Shown here one piece after another: positions 14,810 to 25,690 of a stretch of 64,000 bases of DNA. The number at the start of each line of letters is the position of its first letter. Position 1 is the first letter of the stretch. The position numbers were made by a program, and so were the translations under genes. Source of the DNA: Bidens hawaiensis (Eukaryota; Streptophyta; Magnoliopsida; Asterales; Asteraceae); NCBI GenBank assembly GCA_021521415.1, contig JAIQDT010000106.1:3151001-3215000 (forward strand), written 5' to 3'. The notes under the pieces are model-generated. The model was not told the origin of the DNA and searched no databases. It saw only the letters and a list, made by a program, of their open reading frames with translations.

Positions 14810-14955
14810 ATAAGTAGGTTGCTACATTTGGTATCGGCTCCGTTGGTACATGGCACGCCTTCTAAGATATGAGTCGTACACTGTACGTCACCGTGCTAGA
14901 TCGAGAACCATGACCAATGCGCTCACCAACAATACAAATTTCACCATTTGCTCTA
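14810..14955 (-). pseudogene. Second LTP-like relic (signal-peptide end)
   Basis: The minus strand from 14953 starts ATGGTGAAATTTGTA, encoding MVKFVLLVSALVMVLDLAR followed immediately by a stop. The nucleotides align with the start of the LTP-like gene at 13.5 kb (GTGAAACTTGTGTTTTGTG; GGCGTRYCATGTACC downstream). It keeps the ATG that the other copy has lost, but its frame is closed and the cysteine domain is gone. It is the remnant of a tandem duplicate. Confidence 0.6.
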
Positions 14956-15592
14956 GTTAGGCTTGATAGCAAGTCACCTATCATGCAGTTTTATATAACC
15001 ACGTGATAGTTATACAATAAAAGTCAGCTTCATTATAACATAAACATAAATATAAATATATATATTGAAAACGGCAGGATACTTGATTGTTGGTAGGATG
15101 TAAGTTTATGCATCCTACTACTATATTTAATGTGCACAAGCCAGTGACTAATTTGATTCCTTAAAAAAGACAAACAGTATGTTAATGATATAAATTTGTG
15201 ATGAAGTTATGAACAATAGAAATGATGATGTATAAAGCAATTTAAGTGTATAAATTACCTCCCACTTGTGAACCAAACTATAAGGCTATGTGCTGTAGAT
15301 CTTGCTACGTCATATGTAGACACGTACAATGAGTTTAAACTTGCCCACCCTTTAACTATCACGTTATAGCCTCGCTAACTAGAGAATAAATAAATGAAAA
15401 AAATCAGTATCACTGCAAAAGTGCAAAGAACCTAATATACGGCATTAATACGCGAGTTTAATAGGAAATCATTGGCTCAAATACATGATAATGCGCAAGA
15501 GTTTTCAAAGATTTCAATTTATAGGCATGTCAAATCAATGTATCATAACCGGCAAGTTCTGGTAGAAAGCCTAAGGTAAGTTGCAAAACAGC
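14956..15592. other. Intergenic; nothing recognised
   Basis: Sequence lies downstream of the damaged BAM2-like gene. It is AT-rich, with a short TATA run at about 15050. No open frame, hairpin or repeat of note was found. Confidence 0.4.
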
Positions 15593-17810
15593 TTAAACGT
15601 CGATCTGGATCCGGTTTTGATTTTGCTTTAACCGCTTCACACCTGTTTAAGGGGACAATTAATTAGTACACAAGGCTCATCAACATATACATCAGGGGTT
15701 TATGTTCATTAATGCATAAAAACAGCATATTGTTGAACATGTGGCCTAATATACATACATACATACATACAAGTATTGTAAATCAAAAGATAATATAAAA
15801 AAAACATTTTATTTGAACTTAAAGCGTATTTGAATAGTTATTTTATGTTAATAATACAAACTTTCTTATATTGACTGGGATTAATCCAAACTCTGGAAAT
15901 GTTTAAAGACACACACAACTTTGAACTTTCCGTAGTCTCTCTCGCAATCCCGTATATACTAACTGAAAATTGAGTAGCCTTGTTAGGTTTTTGATGACGT
16001 GAGAAATACATATGAGAATGCTGGAGAAAAATGAGTTCACAGTTGATGTCTCTAGAAATATCCTGTGTTATTATAATTAATTCCGACCTAAAAGTTTGAC
16101 TAATCAAAATCCAATAATCCTATTTGAATATGCACGTGTACTAAACAAAGTAGCATGCATATATCAGATTAGAAGAAAGGATTACCATGCATTATCTTGA
16201 CAAACAGTTTAAATTCCTTGAAGTTGTCTTCTTCAAAGAGATCTTCATTGAGCCAATGGTAGGTAAAAGCCGATAAATGTCTACCATCTTGATCGTTTTT
16301 TGGTTTTGCGTATTCTAATATCTTGTTATACCCTTGTCTATCAAAACACGAAAGTGCATTTTCGCTTGTAATCGATATACCAGCATTCCATGCAGCATTC
16401 AACACCTAAAATATATTTCAAAATTATTATATAAAAAATAATCCCAAATTTCAACGGTTTGAAAATAACTACGTATTTTAACTAACTACCTGAGAAACTA
16501 ACCCTCCGGGGTCAGACATTGCTTTCGAAAACCCCTCTAATGTACGCGGTTCAACACATGTAAAGTTTAAAGCAGTTTGATTCTTCTTTAACATTGAAGC
16601 AATTGGAGCATAGCCATCACGATCAACCGTATTGTAAAATCCAGCCGTCAATTCAGCTGCATGGCTGCCACTTTTGTACCACCAATGAATGCCTGATAAC
16701 TTTACAGCAATGGGAGTGTCTTCAGAGAAGGCCATTTTAGCCATGGCTAGTACCCTGTCAGCATGATCAATGAGACCCTGAGAATACCAATTCAGAAAGA
16801 ATCTGCCATATTCGGTACGGTAGTCACCACCGTCACAAAAAAAGCCGGTATCCTGAGGTTGCGAATTATAAGAACCCGCATTATCAGGTGGGCTACCCCA
16901 ATTTGAGTGCCCGCTTGCTTCGGCAGCTTCCTCAAGACACTTTTTTAAATATTTATCATAGCACTGAAATTCACCAACACCTGGATATTCCCAACCATGT
17001 TTTGCAGGGTAAGACGGATAACGCAATTCTCCACAAGCACCTAAACCAACTTCAATCTTGTTGATGGTTCCATTCTTAAAGAATTTATTAAATTTAACCC
17101 GAAAGCTTTTCATAAACTCAAAGTATACCTGCACAACATTTATCAATGTCACTCTTGGAACATACACTTTTTGTTTGTTTTTTGTTTCTAGTTTCTACTA
17201 CCTCTAGAGCAGTACGGCCTCCCAAAACACGCTCTTCGTCAATTCCCCAAGTAAGCGTTTCAGGGTTTCGCCTTCCATCTCTGTCTGTAAAATATATATC
17301 CGGATTTTCTTCACCGATTTCCTTTATCCATTTAGGCAATGGAATATAAACATCATCACCATCATTGCCTCCACATTCATGAAATGCCATTACAACCTGA
17401 AATAATTCAAATCATATTATTTAGTATCATTCCTAGGGTGAATTTATTTCTACAACAATTAAGAACTATAGGAAAACAAAGCGAACCTGTAACTTGAGAT
17501 TAAACTCACGCACGAGCCCAAGGAGTATCTCGTAACCACTCCAATTGTACTCTCGGGGATTGTTAGCCTCGACAATTCCCCACCAGGCGACAACCATTAC
17601 ACCATCAACATTAATCGACTTCAGATCTTTTAATTGATCGAAGACATCCATAAAATCAAACAACTGGCATTGCATGTTGACAGCCCCCAACTGAATTTCA
17701 AATATTAATAAATGAAAACAAGGTGCAATATATACAAGTGTGTTAAGAGTATATAAAACTAATAGACTCACCGGTAGCATAACATAAACAGGAACACGCG
17801 GTGTGCCTAC
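15593..17810 (-). pseudogene. BAM2-like beta-amylase, damaged tandem copy
   Basis: Six minus-strand exons fit: 17810-17772, 17690-17487, 17396-17202, 17128-16490, 16405-16186 and 15642-15593, together 448 residues. It is a glycosyl hydrolase 14 barrel closest to the intact BAM2 at 25.7-31.2 kb. The acid ([12 protein letters not shown]) and base (ITSENAL) glutamates remain. Several features argue for decay. There is no transit peptide or start exon of its own. The first exon lacks 11 codons present in the paralogue. The aspartate before WWG (soybean Asp53, glucose binding) is Val: MVVAWWG. The tail is frame-altered, HGVKRLK versus HGEAVENL. The third-from-last exon is a fusion of three exons that are separate in both neighbours, so two introns were lost. 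All frames are nevertheless open, so a transcript fused to the upstream small gene could make protein. Confidence 0.8.
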
Positions 17811-17870
17811 CTACAGATCATTCGGTTTACGGTAAGATCATTTTGCATCCATATTATGCATCACAATTTC

Positions 17871-19087
17871 TTAAAACCGCGAGGATAAGAGTGTTCTTAC
17901 ATACTGAGACAAGATCTCGCGGTTTTCAGCTTGCCTTTTTTTTCTTTTTCTTATTAGCTGATGATGCCTTCTTATAGTGTATTTGAAAAGATCTCTTCTG
18001 GGTGATGTTCGAATCATCTTGGCGTACCACTCATATAGCTAAACAAAACAAAAAATAAACTTATCAAAAATCTTGGCTGGAAACAACATTTAATTAATTT
18101 GTTTCAAGGCTACTTTCTGTTTGAAGCATGCCAATAAAAAACTAGAATCTGAAATCCTTGTTTGATAAGTTTATTTCTTAGAGCATGTTCGGGATTGAGT
18201 TTCAAAACAGCTTAGTGACTTATTGGCTTTTTCAAAAAGCCAGGATTTTGTGGCTTTTAGAAAACAGTTTTTAACTCTTTCAAAAAGCTAAAATAAGAAA
18301 GACTTTTGTGATTTCAAAACAATTTTTCAACTTATTGTTTTTTGAAAAAACCAGTAAGCCAATAAGTTGTTTTCAAACTCAATCCCAAACATGCTCTTAA
18401 TAAGAGGGAGCGTTTGTCTTACATCCCGAGAGGAGATGTTGCGCTTCCTTTCCTTTTGATTAGGCGTGTTTGCGGATGGTAATGCTTCATACATCCGGCC
18501 GTTTCCATGGCAACAACACATCCTGGCAATTGACCTCTCCAGCTAAACAAAGACACAATTAAATCAACAACAAAGCAAAACAAAACAATAGAGCATTAAG
18601 GATGATAATAAAGGTTTGGTTTAATGTTACATACCAAAGGACAGTCTCCGGTCTTATACAAAGAAAGGGATCTCGGATTTCTGTTTGGTTGATCACCACA
18701 CACAAAACAAATTAAAAAAATATTAACAATACGTAATAACTTGTGCCAGTGGCGAAGCTTGGGCTTCATCACAGCGATGACCGAAGTCACAAACCCAGTA
18801 CCTCTAGGAATTTTTGAACAAAATCGCTTAAATTTACTCTATAAACGAAAAAACGGCAGTGACAGGGGGCCACCCCGGCCCCCATTATATTTCGCCCTTG
18901 ACTTGTGCAATATCAATAAAACACATACTACAACTACTACTACTCCTACTCCTACTCCTACTCCTACTCCTACTCCTACTCCTACTCCTACACCACCACC
19001 ACTATTATTATTATTATTATTGTAAGGTGCATATATATAAATATACCTCAAATGGATGGGAATTGTTGCAGGTGGTACACGAACCAT
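17871..19087 (-). CDS. Unrecognised basic protein of 124 residues
   Basis: Four minus-strand exons fit with matching phases: 19087-19047, 18680-18635, 18542-18423 and 18038-17871. The product starts MVRVPPATIPIHLRNPRS, contains a cysteine cluster CCCHGNGR, and ends in a strongly basic, probably helical half (RRDLFKYTIRRHHQLIRKRKKRQ) before LSQYVRTLLSSRF. I do not recognise the family. Composition would suit an RNA- or ribosome-associated protein, but that is a guess. The last exon contains a good donor, CAGTAT|GTAAGA at 17901/17900. It could join in phase 0 to the first exon of the damaged BAM2-like gene (17810), replacing the final 10 residues. The first intron carries the CCTACT and ATT microsatellites. 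Confidence 0.6.
18932..19022. repeat. Compound microsatellite (CCTACT)n and (ATT)n
   Basis: A run of TACTCC hexamers at about 18940-18990 is followed by ACCACC and then ATT triplets to 19021. It lies in the first intron of the 124-residue protein gene. It creates long poly-Leu and Val/Gly open frames that are not genes. Confidence 0.9.
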
Positions 19088-19179
19088 GGCTAAAGTCTAA
19101 ACCCTAACGCAGCAGAAACCAAACAAAGGGAAGAAAACGTACATTGATTCTAAAAATAATATAATATGATTCATCTTCT

Positions 19180-19600
19180 TTAGTGCATGCATATTGGGCC
19201 TGTTGTCTATAACTGGTGGGCCGGGTTAATCGGTTGGTCATGAGGATTTAAGTGTTGGGCCTTTTAAATCTTGGACACTGGGTTTTTAAAATATCAGTTA
19301 CTAACCATAACTGGTTATGGTTAGTAACCATAACCGGGTTATTGGTCAAACAGTCAAAACCGGTTACGGTTTTAATGTAACCGGCTGGTTTGGTTATTAA
19401 TCAGTTAACTGATAATAACCTATTGAAATTAACCTTATTAGCACTAATCGTATTAACCTATGTTCGGTTAACGCTACAAATCGGTTGCTAACTGCTTTCT
19501 TTATATCGCTTAATAACTGGTTCCGGTTTAGTTTCTGACTTCGATCCTTTTAACCAGTTAGGATTTGCATCTCTGCATGTACCCATGATTAGGAAAAGAT
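19180..19600. repeat. AACCGGTT/CGGTTA word-rich repeat
   Basis: Dense reiteration of AACCGGTT, GGTTATGGTTA and CGGTTAAC words, unlike the AT-rich surroundings. Similar text occurs at about 10.0-10.3, 24.96-25.13, 27.65-27.79, 32.03-32.28 and 47.24-47.55 kb. The last of these is a bounded element with an 8-bp target duplication. Confidence 0.55.
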
Positions 19601-19904
19601 ATAAGTCTACTTGTTAAGTAGATTCCGAAATCAATCTATATCGAAACTCAAGTGGCGTCTATGTGACATTCGTCAATTTCAGGTCTTGTTTGTATTCGTT
19701 TTTGTATTTGTTTATTATGTAAACCGACCCGATTTGTAAACCGAAGCTTATGTTATAATCAAAATGATGGATTTATGTTACAATATTGTTTCACACTTGT
19801 TGGGTCTTGAAAACATCCTATTTTTATTTTTATTTTTATTTATTTATTTATTATTTTTTTTTTGTTTTGTGTTTTTGTCTTAATCCATTTTGCATGAAAA
19901 CTCT

Positions 19905-22029
19905 TGTGTCTCACACCCATATTTGACCACCAACATTACCCTATATATACACCACCTTTCCTCTTCATTTTCCCTTGTTACAACTCCAAAAAAAAAAAAA
20001 AACTCTCTCAAACATCAAAGATTCAAGGTTATCTTCTTAAGTGTTCTTGAAGGATTTTGGTCTTTCATCTTAATTAGTTTATGTAGCCTTATTAATACTT
20101 GTTTATGGTTGTGCAACATATATATAATATACACCCCTTGTTTACCTTTGGTAGTTACTTCTCCGATTCCGGTCGGTGAGGTTTCGGACCCCATAAGGCA
20201 AGGCTTCTTGGAGGACTTCGTGTCCTTGATATATATACATCTATATAACTTGTTCATACATATTAATCTTGCTTATTTTAGTTTGTTGGTCATGTTTACA
20301 AGTTCCATGGTTATGGGTTTTTAAGAGTCTATGCTTCGGTTTAACCGTAAATAGCTCTAAACCGTAAACCGAACTTTGTTACTAGTTTTTGTTTGTTTAA
20401 ACATACGTAGTGTTAGATCTTAAAATCATGTTTACAAATTCTATGGTTATGGGTTTGTAGAATCTTACCTCGGTCTTAACCCGAAACACGATCCGAACCG
20501 AAAACCGAACTTTTGTTTAAAGACTTTATTGTTAACTTTTGGTATTTTTTTTCTATTTGTACATTATTATACAAGTTCTTTAGTGTTTGGACATGTGGAA
20601 ACCATCTATGAACTTGTTGTGAGATGGAAACCGAACCAAACCGATTCTTGCTCGCTTAAGACACACAAGTGTGTTTTTTTTTAGCCATCAAAACTTGTAT
20701 ATTTCTTTAAAAATAGTTACAAATTGATTTTTAAATATTTTCTTAAGTACTTGGAAATGTTGGATCCAACTTGATCTCATAACAAAGTTTGGACCGACAA
20801 AACCGAACACTCGCTTAATGTGCGTTGTTAGTTCTAAAACAATGGAACTACATACTTGGTTAAGTCTTATTAAATTTTATTGAGTTATCTCATAACATTC
20901 AATATTTTGGAAAGTTGACTTTGGGTTTGACCAATTATCAAGACCCGAACCGACAACCCGAACACTCGATAAAAAAAAACCAGTTTTAGTATCTTTATTC
21001 CAAAGGGATTTGCATTCTTGCATTTTACCTACCTTATTACTTAACATAGGTTGAGTAAATATTAAGGTTAGATACTTTAACCCGGTTTCGAGCAAACTTA
21101 CATTTTTAAAGGGTTATTATTATAAATTCTTAAATAGTCACATTTTAAACCTTGAACTTTAATTATTTACATTTCTCAACATTTATTTTGTTTAAAGATC
21201 TTCAAGATAACCTTTCTAAATTCAAGACTTCTTTTCTTTTTAGGCATTGTGCGTTAAACTCGTCGTTCCGACAAATCTCCAAATTATCATCTTTCAAGTT
21301 TACTACTTGAAGGTGAGTACTTCATACCCCATTTTCCATCTTTTATTTTGGGGTGACATTTCATACTTATTCAACAAAATGATTTATATTTGAATCTTAA
21401 ACCACAAACGTAGTTGTATATTTTACATAAATAATTGCTCGATTTGGTGTTCTATGCTTATATGCCTATGTGTTTATCGCTTTTGGTTGGTAGAACTATA
21501 AAATCCTAGACTATTTGGCATCCCCTTATAGCAAGGTGTCGTTAACGTAATGCAATTAACGATAACTATAAAATCCTAGACTATTTGGCATCCCCTTATA
21601 GCTAGGTGTCGCTAATGTGTTTAGCGATATCTATTTATCCAAATTACCACTTTTATTTATCGTTTCGTATGCAAGTTTTGTGGCTATCTTTATTATATAC
21701 TAATATGATTAAACTTATGAATTGCTCACCGACCTTTGTGTTGACAAACTTTATTTTATGAAATGTTGCAGGTTTGCATCTTGGTTGATTTATGATTGTG
21801 AAGAAAACGACATCAAAGACCTTAGGATATTAGTAAAAATGAACAATATCAATTTGCCATATTTGTGATATCTTGTTTATGGTTATTTTATGGATAATTG
21901 TTATGTGACATTTTCGATGTTGTGAAATGAAATGAGTTTATTAAATACTGTCACTTTAATTAGTGTCATGTGCTTATGGACAATCGTTACACCTCGGCAT
22001 GTTCCACCGCCTTTGGTCGGGGTGTGACA
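19905..22029 (+). mobile_element. Putative LTR-retrotransposon remnant or solo LTR
   Basis: The region begins near TGTCTCACACCC (about 19907) and ends GGTCGGGGTGTGACA (to 22029), matching the TGTYACACC...GGGTGTGACA ends common in Asteraceae Gypsy LTRs. A TATA-like TATATATAC lies at about 19944. A 70-bp direct duplication (AAATCCTAGACTATTTGGCA and following) occurs at about 21494 and 21564. No 5-bp target duplication and no gag/pol frame was found, so the boundaries are uncertain. Confidence 0.45.
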
Positions 22030-22373
22030 GTCTATTTATGTTTAGGGATCGAATTTATGCTTTACTACATTATGGTGTCGGGAAATTAAACGAGGATAAG
22101 AGGAATTATGAACATTGTGAAAAGCAAAATAAAAGTTGTCCGAGAATGGGTTCATTAGCTTTTGAGGCATAGCCACAAAAATGTAATGATTCGTTGGTAT
22201 AAATGTATATATTTGGGTCGAGAGAAACGCAAAATAAAAGAGAGAAAATAGAATCATTTGTGACACTTTAGCTAGTTTCGTGACATAGCAGTTGGTGCAG
22301 TTCAATTCCACGATTGCAGTTTATGTCGATTCTGTTGGTTTGATTTATGAAACACACTGGTTTGGATGAGTCA

Positions 22374-22471
22374 AGGTGGTTAGGGCGATGATAAGCATCT
22401 GGTTCGAGAGGATGGTCAGCTACACTGGGACTGAGACTCAGTCCAGGCTCCTACGGGAGGCAACAGTGGGG
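22374..22471 (+). pseudogene. Plastid 16S rRNA fragment in nuclear DNA (NUPT)
   Basis: The stretch contains CACTGGGACTGAGACTCAG and CTCCTACGGGAGGCAACAGT, nearly identical to the universally conserved 16S segment around the 338F/R region. It is preceded by GGTTCGAGAGGATGGTCAGC, matching the plastid text. Several substitutions (for example CTCAG for CACGG, CAACAG for CAGCAG) show that it is an old, non-functional copy. The plastid form (ACTCCTACGGGAGG) fits better than the plant mitochondrial rrn18 form I recall (ACTCCCACGGGGGG). Confidence 0.8.
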
Positions 22472-23094
22472 GCCTCTTAAATGTGTGCCATCAAAAGTCG
22501 TGCTTTCGACCTTTTTTTAAAAACCGTCATATTTTTCTTAAAAATAGTCAGACCAAACGAATAGCTGACAAATAACTTGCTTTTATTGGCTTACAATTCA
22601 GGCGACTACGACTAGGATTCATTAAACAAGCATACCGACGATTTTTATAGTAGACATTTTACAAAACTTTTAATTTCCATTGACAATCTTATAAAGTGGA
22701 AGGTTAAAAACTTAAAATAGATATTTTGAAAAGTTTCTCAATAATAAACGGATGAGATTAAAAGGAATGGATGGCCAGGATCTGTTACTTTTTTTTTAAT
22801 TCCTCCTTTAAAAACAGTGAAAAAACCCTAAAAAAAAAATCATTTGTTTTGTTTTGTTCGAACAATACGGCGACCATAAGAATTCAAAGGTTACTTTTAT
22901 ATTCAATCTTTTTAGTTATTTTATTATTTTAGCTTTTGTTCACTTGATAATCATTATTAAGTGATTTTTTTTTTAAATGGTTTCTTGTCTTTGGCATAAA
23001 ACTGATTTGTGTTTAGTAAAAGTATTTTTAATCAAATATATTAGCATGGGTAATTTTGGTTCCTTAATTATAGGTCGTTTTTAAAGTTTTCTTG

Positions 23095-23565
23095 AATGTA
23101 GGGTGCAAAAGAGCCAAGCCTAGCTCGAGGCTTGAGCTTGGCTCGTTTATCTTACGCAGAGCTGAGGCCGAGCTTGGCTCGTTCAACTTACACAGAACTC
23201 GAGCTCGGCTCGTTTACTATTTATCAATTATTTTTTTATATAATTGTACTTATTTTTCTATTATAACTTTATGTATAAAATATACTTAATATTAAGTTAT
23301 TTTTATTTGATTTTTCATAACATTATATATATTAATTAATAGTTATTAAACATCTATTTTAAAAAATTATATAAATGACATGCTGGTTTAGGCTCGTGAG
23401 CCGGCTCGAGCTTGATAAGTGAAACTCGGGCTTGTTTATTAAACGAACTTATTTTTAGGCTCGAGCTCGGGCTCGAGTTTTATTAATTTCGGCTTGATCA
23501 AGCATTTTAACGAGCCGATCTTGAGTAGCTCGCGAGCTATTCGGCTTGTTTGTAACCCTAATTAA
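23095..23565. mobile_element. Word-rich element of the GAGCTCGAG type
   Basis: Left end TAGGGTGCAAAAGAGCC, right end CTTGTTTGTAACCCTAA, with arms built from GCTCGAGCTCGGCTCG words around an AT-rich centre. The ends match the bounded element at 26069-26531. Flanks TTGAATGT and TTAAATGT could be a degraded 8-bp target duplication. It lies just upstream of the RRM gene. Confidence 0.55.
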
Positions 23566-23948
23566 ATGTAAGGGTAAAATTGTTATTATAGAAATTATTT
23601 TTAATAAAATAAATTGAAATGGGTCAATTTGTAAAAAAAGTTATTTAAGAATGGGTAAATATGCAAATGAGTTTTTTGTTATTCATTTATCTGCATTTTC
23701 ATATATGAAATGATATGTTTTTTGGTTTTATATTTCATTGTAGCTACTTTAAATGTTAGTTAAGAACTTACAAATGCTTTATATTTTAATTATAAGTTTG
23801 TTTTAAGTTACCTACAAACATTTTAATATATGTGTTACATTTTATTATGAATTAAAAATGCTGCTCTCCTCAACCTTTTAATGATGCTTTTGTTGTTTAT
23901 TGTTCTTTAGCTTATTATTATTCTACTATTGCTGAAGAAGGTGAAAAA

Positions 23949-24602
23949 ATGGCTGCAAATAAGCCTCTCCATGATGAAGATGACATAAATGTTCTAAATA
24001 GGTGTGTGTTGGTGACGAATTTGAAATTGTTTACGACTTGGGAACAAGTAACCGAGCATTTCAGTCACTTTGGAACCGTGGAAGATGCATGCTTTGTTCA
24101 TCGACCAGACGTCATGTATACACGAAGTTGTATAGTGCTTATGGGAAGCGAAGAAGAAGCTAACCAAATATTAGCTTCAAATTCACATAATATATATGGT
24201 GGAGAGGTCACGTGTTGCCGATACATGGGAATGGAAGCTCACGAAGAGCATCTATACAGTGATGGGACGTTTACGATGCAAATCAGCACCAGAGATCTTA
24301 ATGGGAGCCAACAAGAGCAATATGAGACGGTGGAGAACTATTTGCATCCCAACTACCACACGATGGAGTTTGATGAGAACGATCCATCGATTTTGGAAAT
24401 AAGTTTCGAAACAAGGGAGCATATGGAAGAAGCAAAGAGTGTGCTGCCATATGAACAGATCAACAAGAAAGCTAACGGGTTTCAAAAAAGAGTAAAAGTT
24501 GAAGGCATACTTCGAAAGAGTTTTATTAAATTGGATTTAATTAATAGTTTGAAGGTTAAATTGTTTATCTATTTAGTTAAGATGTTTTGGAAGTTTATGT
24601 AG
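23949..24602 (+). CDS. Small RRM-domain protein, single exon
   Basis: The start is in good plant context (GAAAAAATGGCT), preceded by an in-frame-free, AT-rich leader. The 217-residue product has one RNA-recognition-motif fold at ~18-95, with RNP2-like CVLVTNLK and an RNP1 region reduced to SCIVLMGSEEEA. RNP1 therefore lacks the usual aromatic residues, so RNA binding is uncertain. The middle is acidic. The end (SLKVKLFIYLVKMFWKFM) is hydrophobic and may come from readthrough past a lost splice site. There is no intron. It may be a retrocopy or a rapidly changing lineage-specific gene. No specific function can be given. Confidence 0.55.
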   Translation: MAANKPLHDEDDINVLNRCVLVTNLKLFTTWEQVTEHFSHFGTVEDACFVHRPDVMYTRSCIVLMGSEEEANQILASNSHNIYGGEVTCCRYMGMEAHEEHLYSDGTFTMQISTRDLNGSQQEQYETVENYLHPNYHTMEFDENDPSILEISFETREHMEEAKSVLPYEQINKKANGFQKRVKVEGILRKSFIKLDLINSLKVKLFIYLVKMFWKFM

Positions 24603-25690
24603 TTATATTACATTAGTAGATATTAGGAGTTTGAGTCATGACTCATGGTATGCTTAGAATGTTATTAAATATAAATAGAAGGTTAGGACTATGTAGTTTG
24701 TGTGAAAGTGTCGATAATCATTATAAACAGAAAGATTCGATCTTGATTGAGATCAAATTCCGTGTTCGTGATACATTACCTATACTTTGATTCACAAAAA
24801 CCATAGATAATTAACTGATAATTGCAGCATGCTACTGTTAAATATGCAGTTCAAGTCATTGGCTGAATGGTCATTTCTAATGTGCAAAAATTATAATGTT
24901 TTGATTTTCAGATCTTTTTAGGGCCATAATAATCAGAGAAGCAGAAAAGGAATGGATGTAAGAAACCGATTATCGATTATCCAGTTCCTTTCCTAACCGT
25001 TGGTTTCAATCGGTTACAACTTGTTCATGTCTCAAAAGTCCAAACCGGTTCCTAACCATCATTTACTAACCGGTTTCTACTGTATCGGTTAATAACCAGT
25101 TTCGGTTCGGATAACTAGCTATAATTTGCATGTCTACCTTTAGGCAAGCTTGCTCATTTGAAGATCGATCTATAATGAAATTCAAGTGGCATCCAGTGAG
25201 CGATCGAGTATATCCTTAACCATTATGGTGTCTTGAAATTAGGCGGGGCTGATAGAAATTATCGACATTGTGAATGTCCATGCGCCAACGATCTAGTCGG
25301 AAAGGAATTCGCTTTGGGGTGAGCTGCTGAATCTCAAAGTTTACTAAATTTATTAATACTAATATTTTCACATACAACACAGTAAAGTATTTATTTTAAT
25401 TTATGGTATATTGGTATTTTAGATCACCAAATGAACCACTTCACAACTTTATGCTATGTAAAGTTAAATTTTATACAATTTTTTAAGCTTCTTTGCCCGA
25501 AAAGTATGCGAGGTGGATAGAAAATCAGTATCACTGCAAAGCACCTGATGCTACATATACAGTTTACACCGGAAAATAAGCGAATTAAACAGAAAATCAT
25601 TACCACAATACCGCAAATACATGATTTTAAGGGAAAATCAATTTAAGTTCTAGTAGAAAGCCAAAGGTATCGGTCAATTTGGATGCAGTT
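24603..25690. other. Intergenic between RRM gene and BAM2
   Basis: AT-rich, with a CCGGTT/TAACC word stretch at 24960-25130. Otherwise nothing recognised. Confidence 0.4.

Noticed and set aside
18839..19107. Long open frames encoding Val-Gly, Thr-Pro or poly-Leu repeats on both strands
   Set aside because: They are translations of the (CCTACT)n/(ATT)n microsatellite inside an intron.
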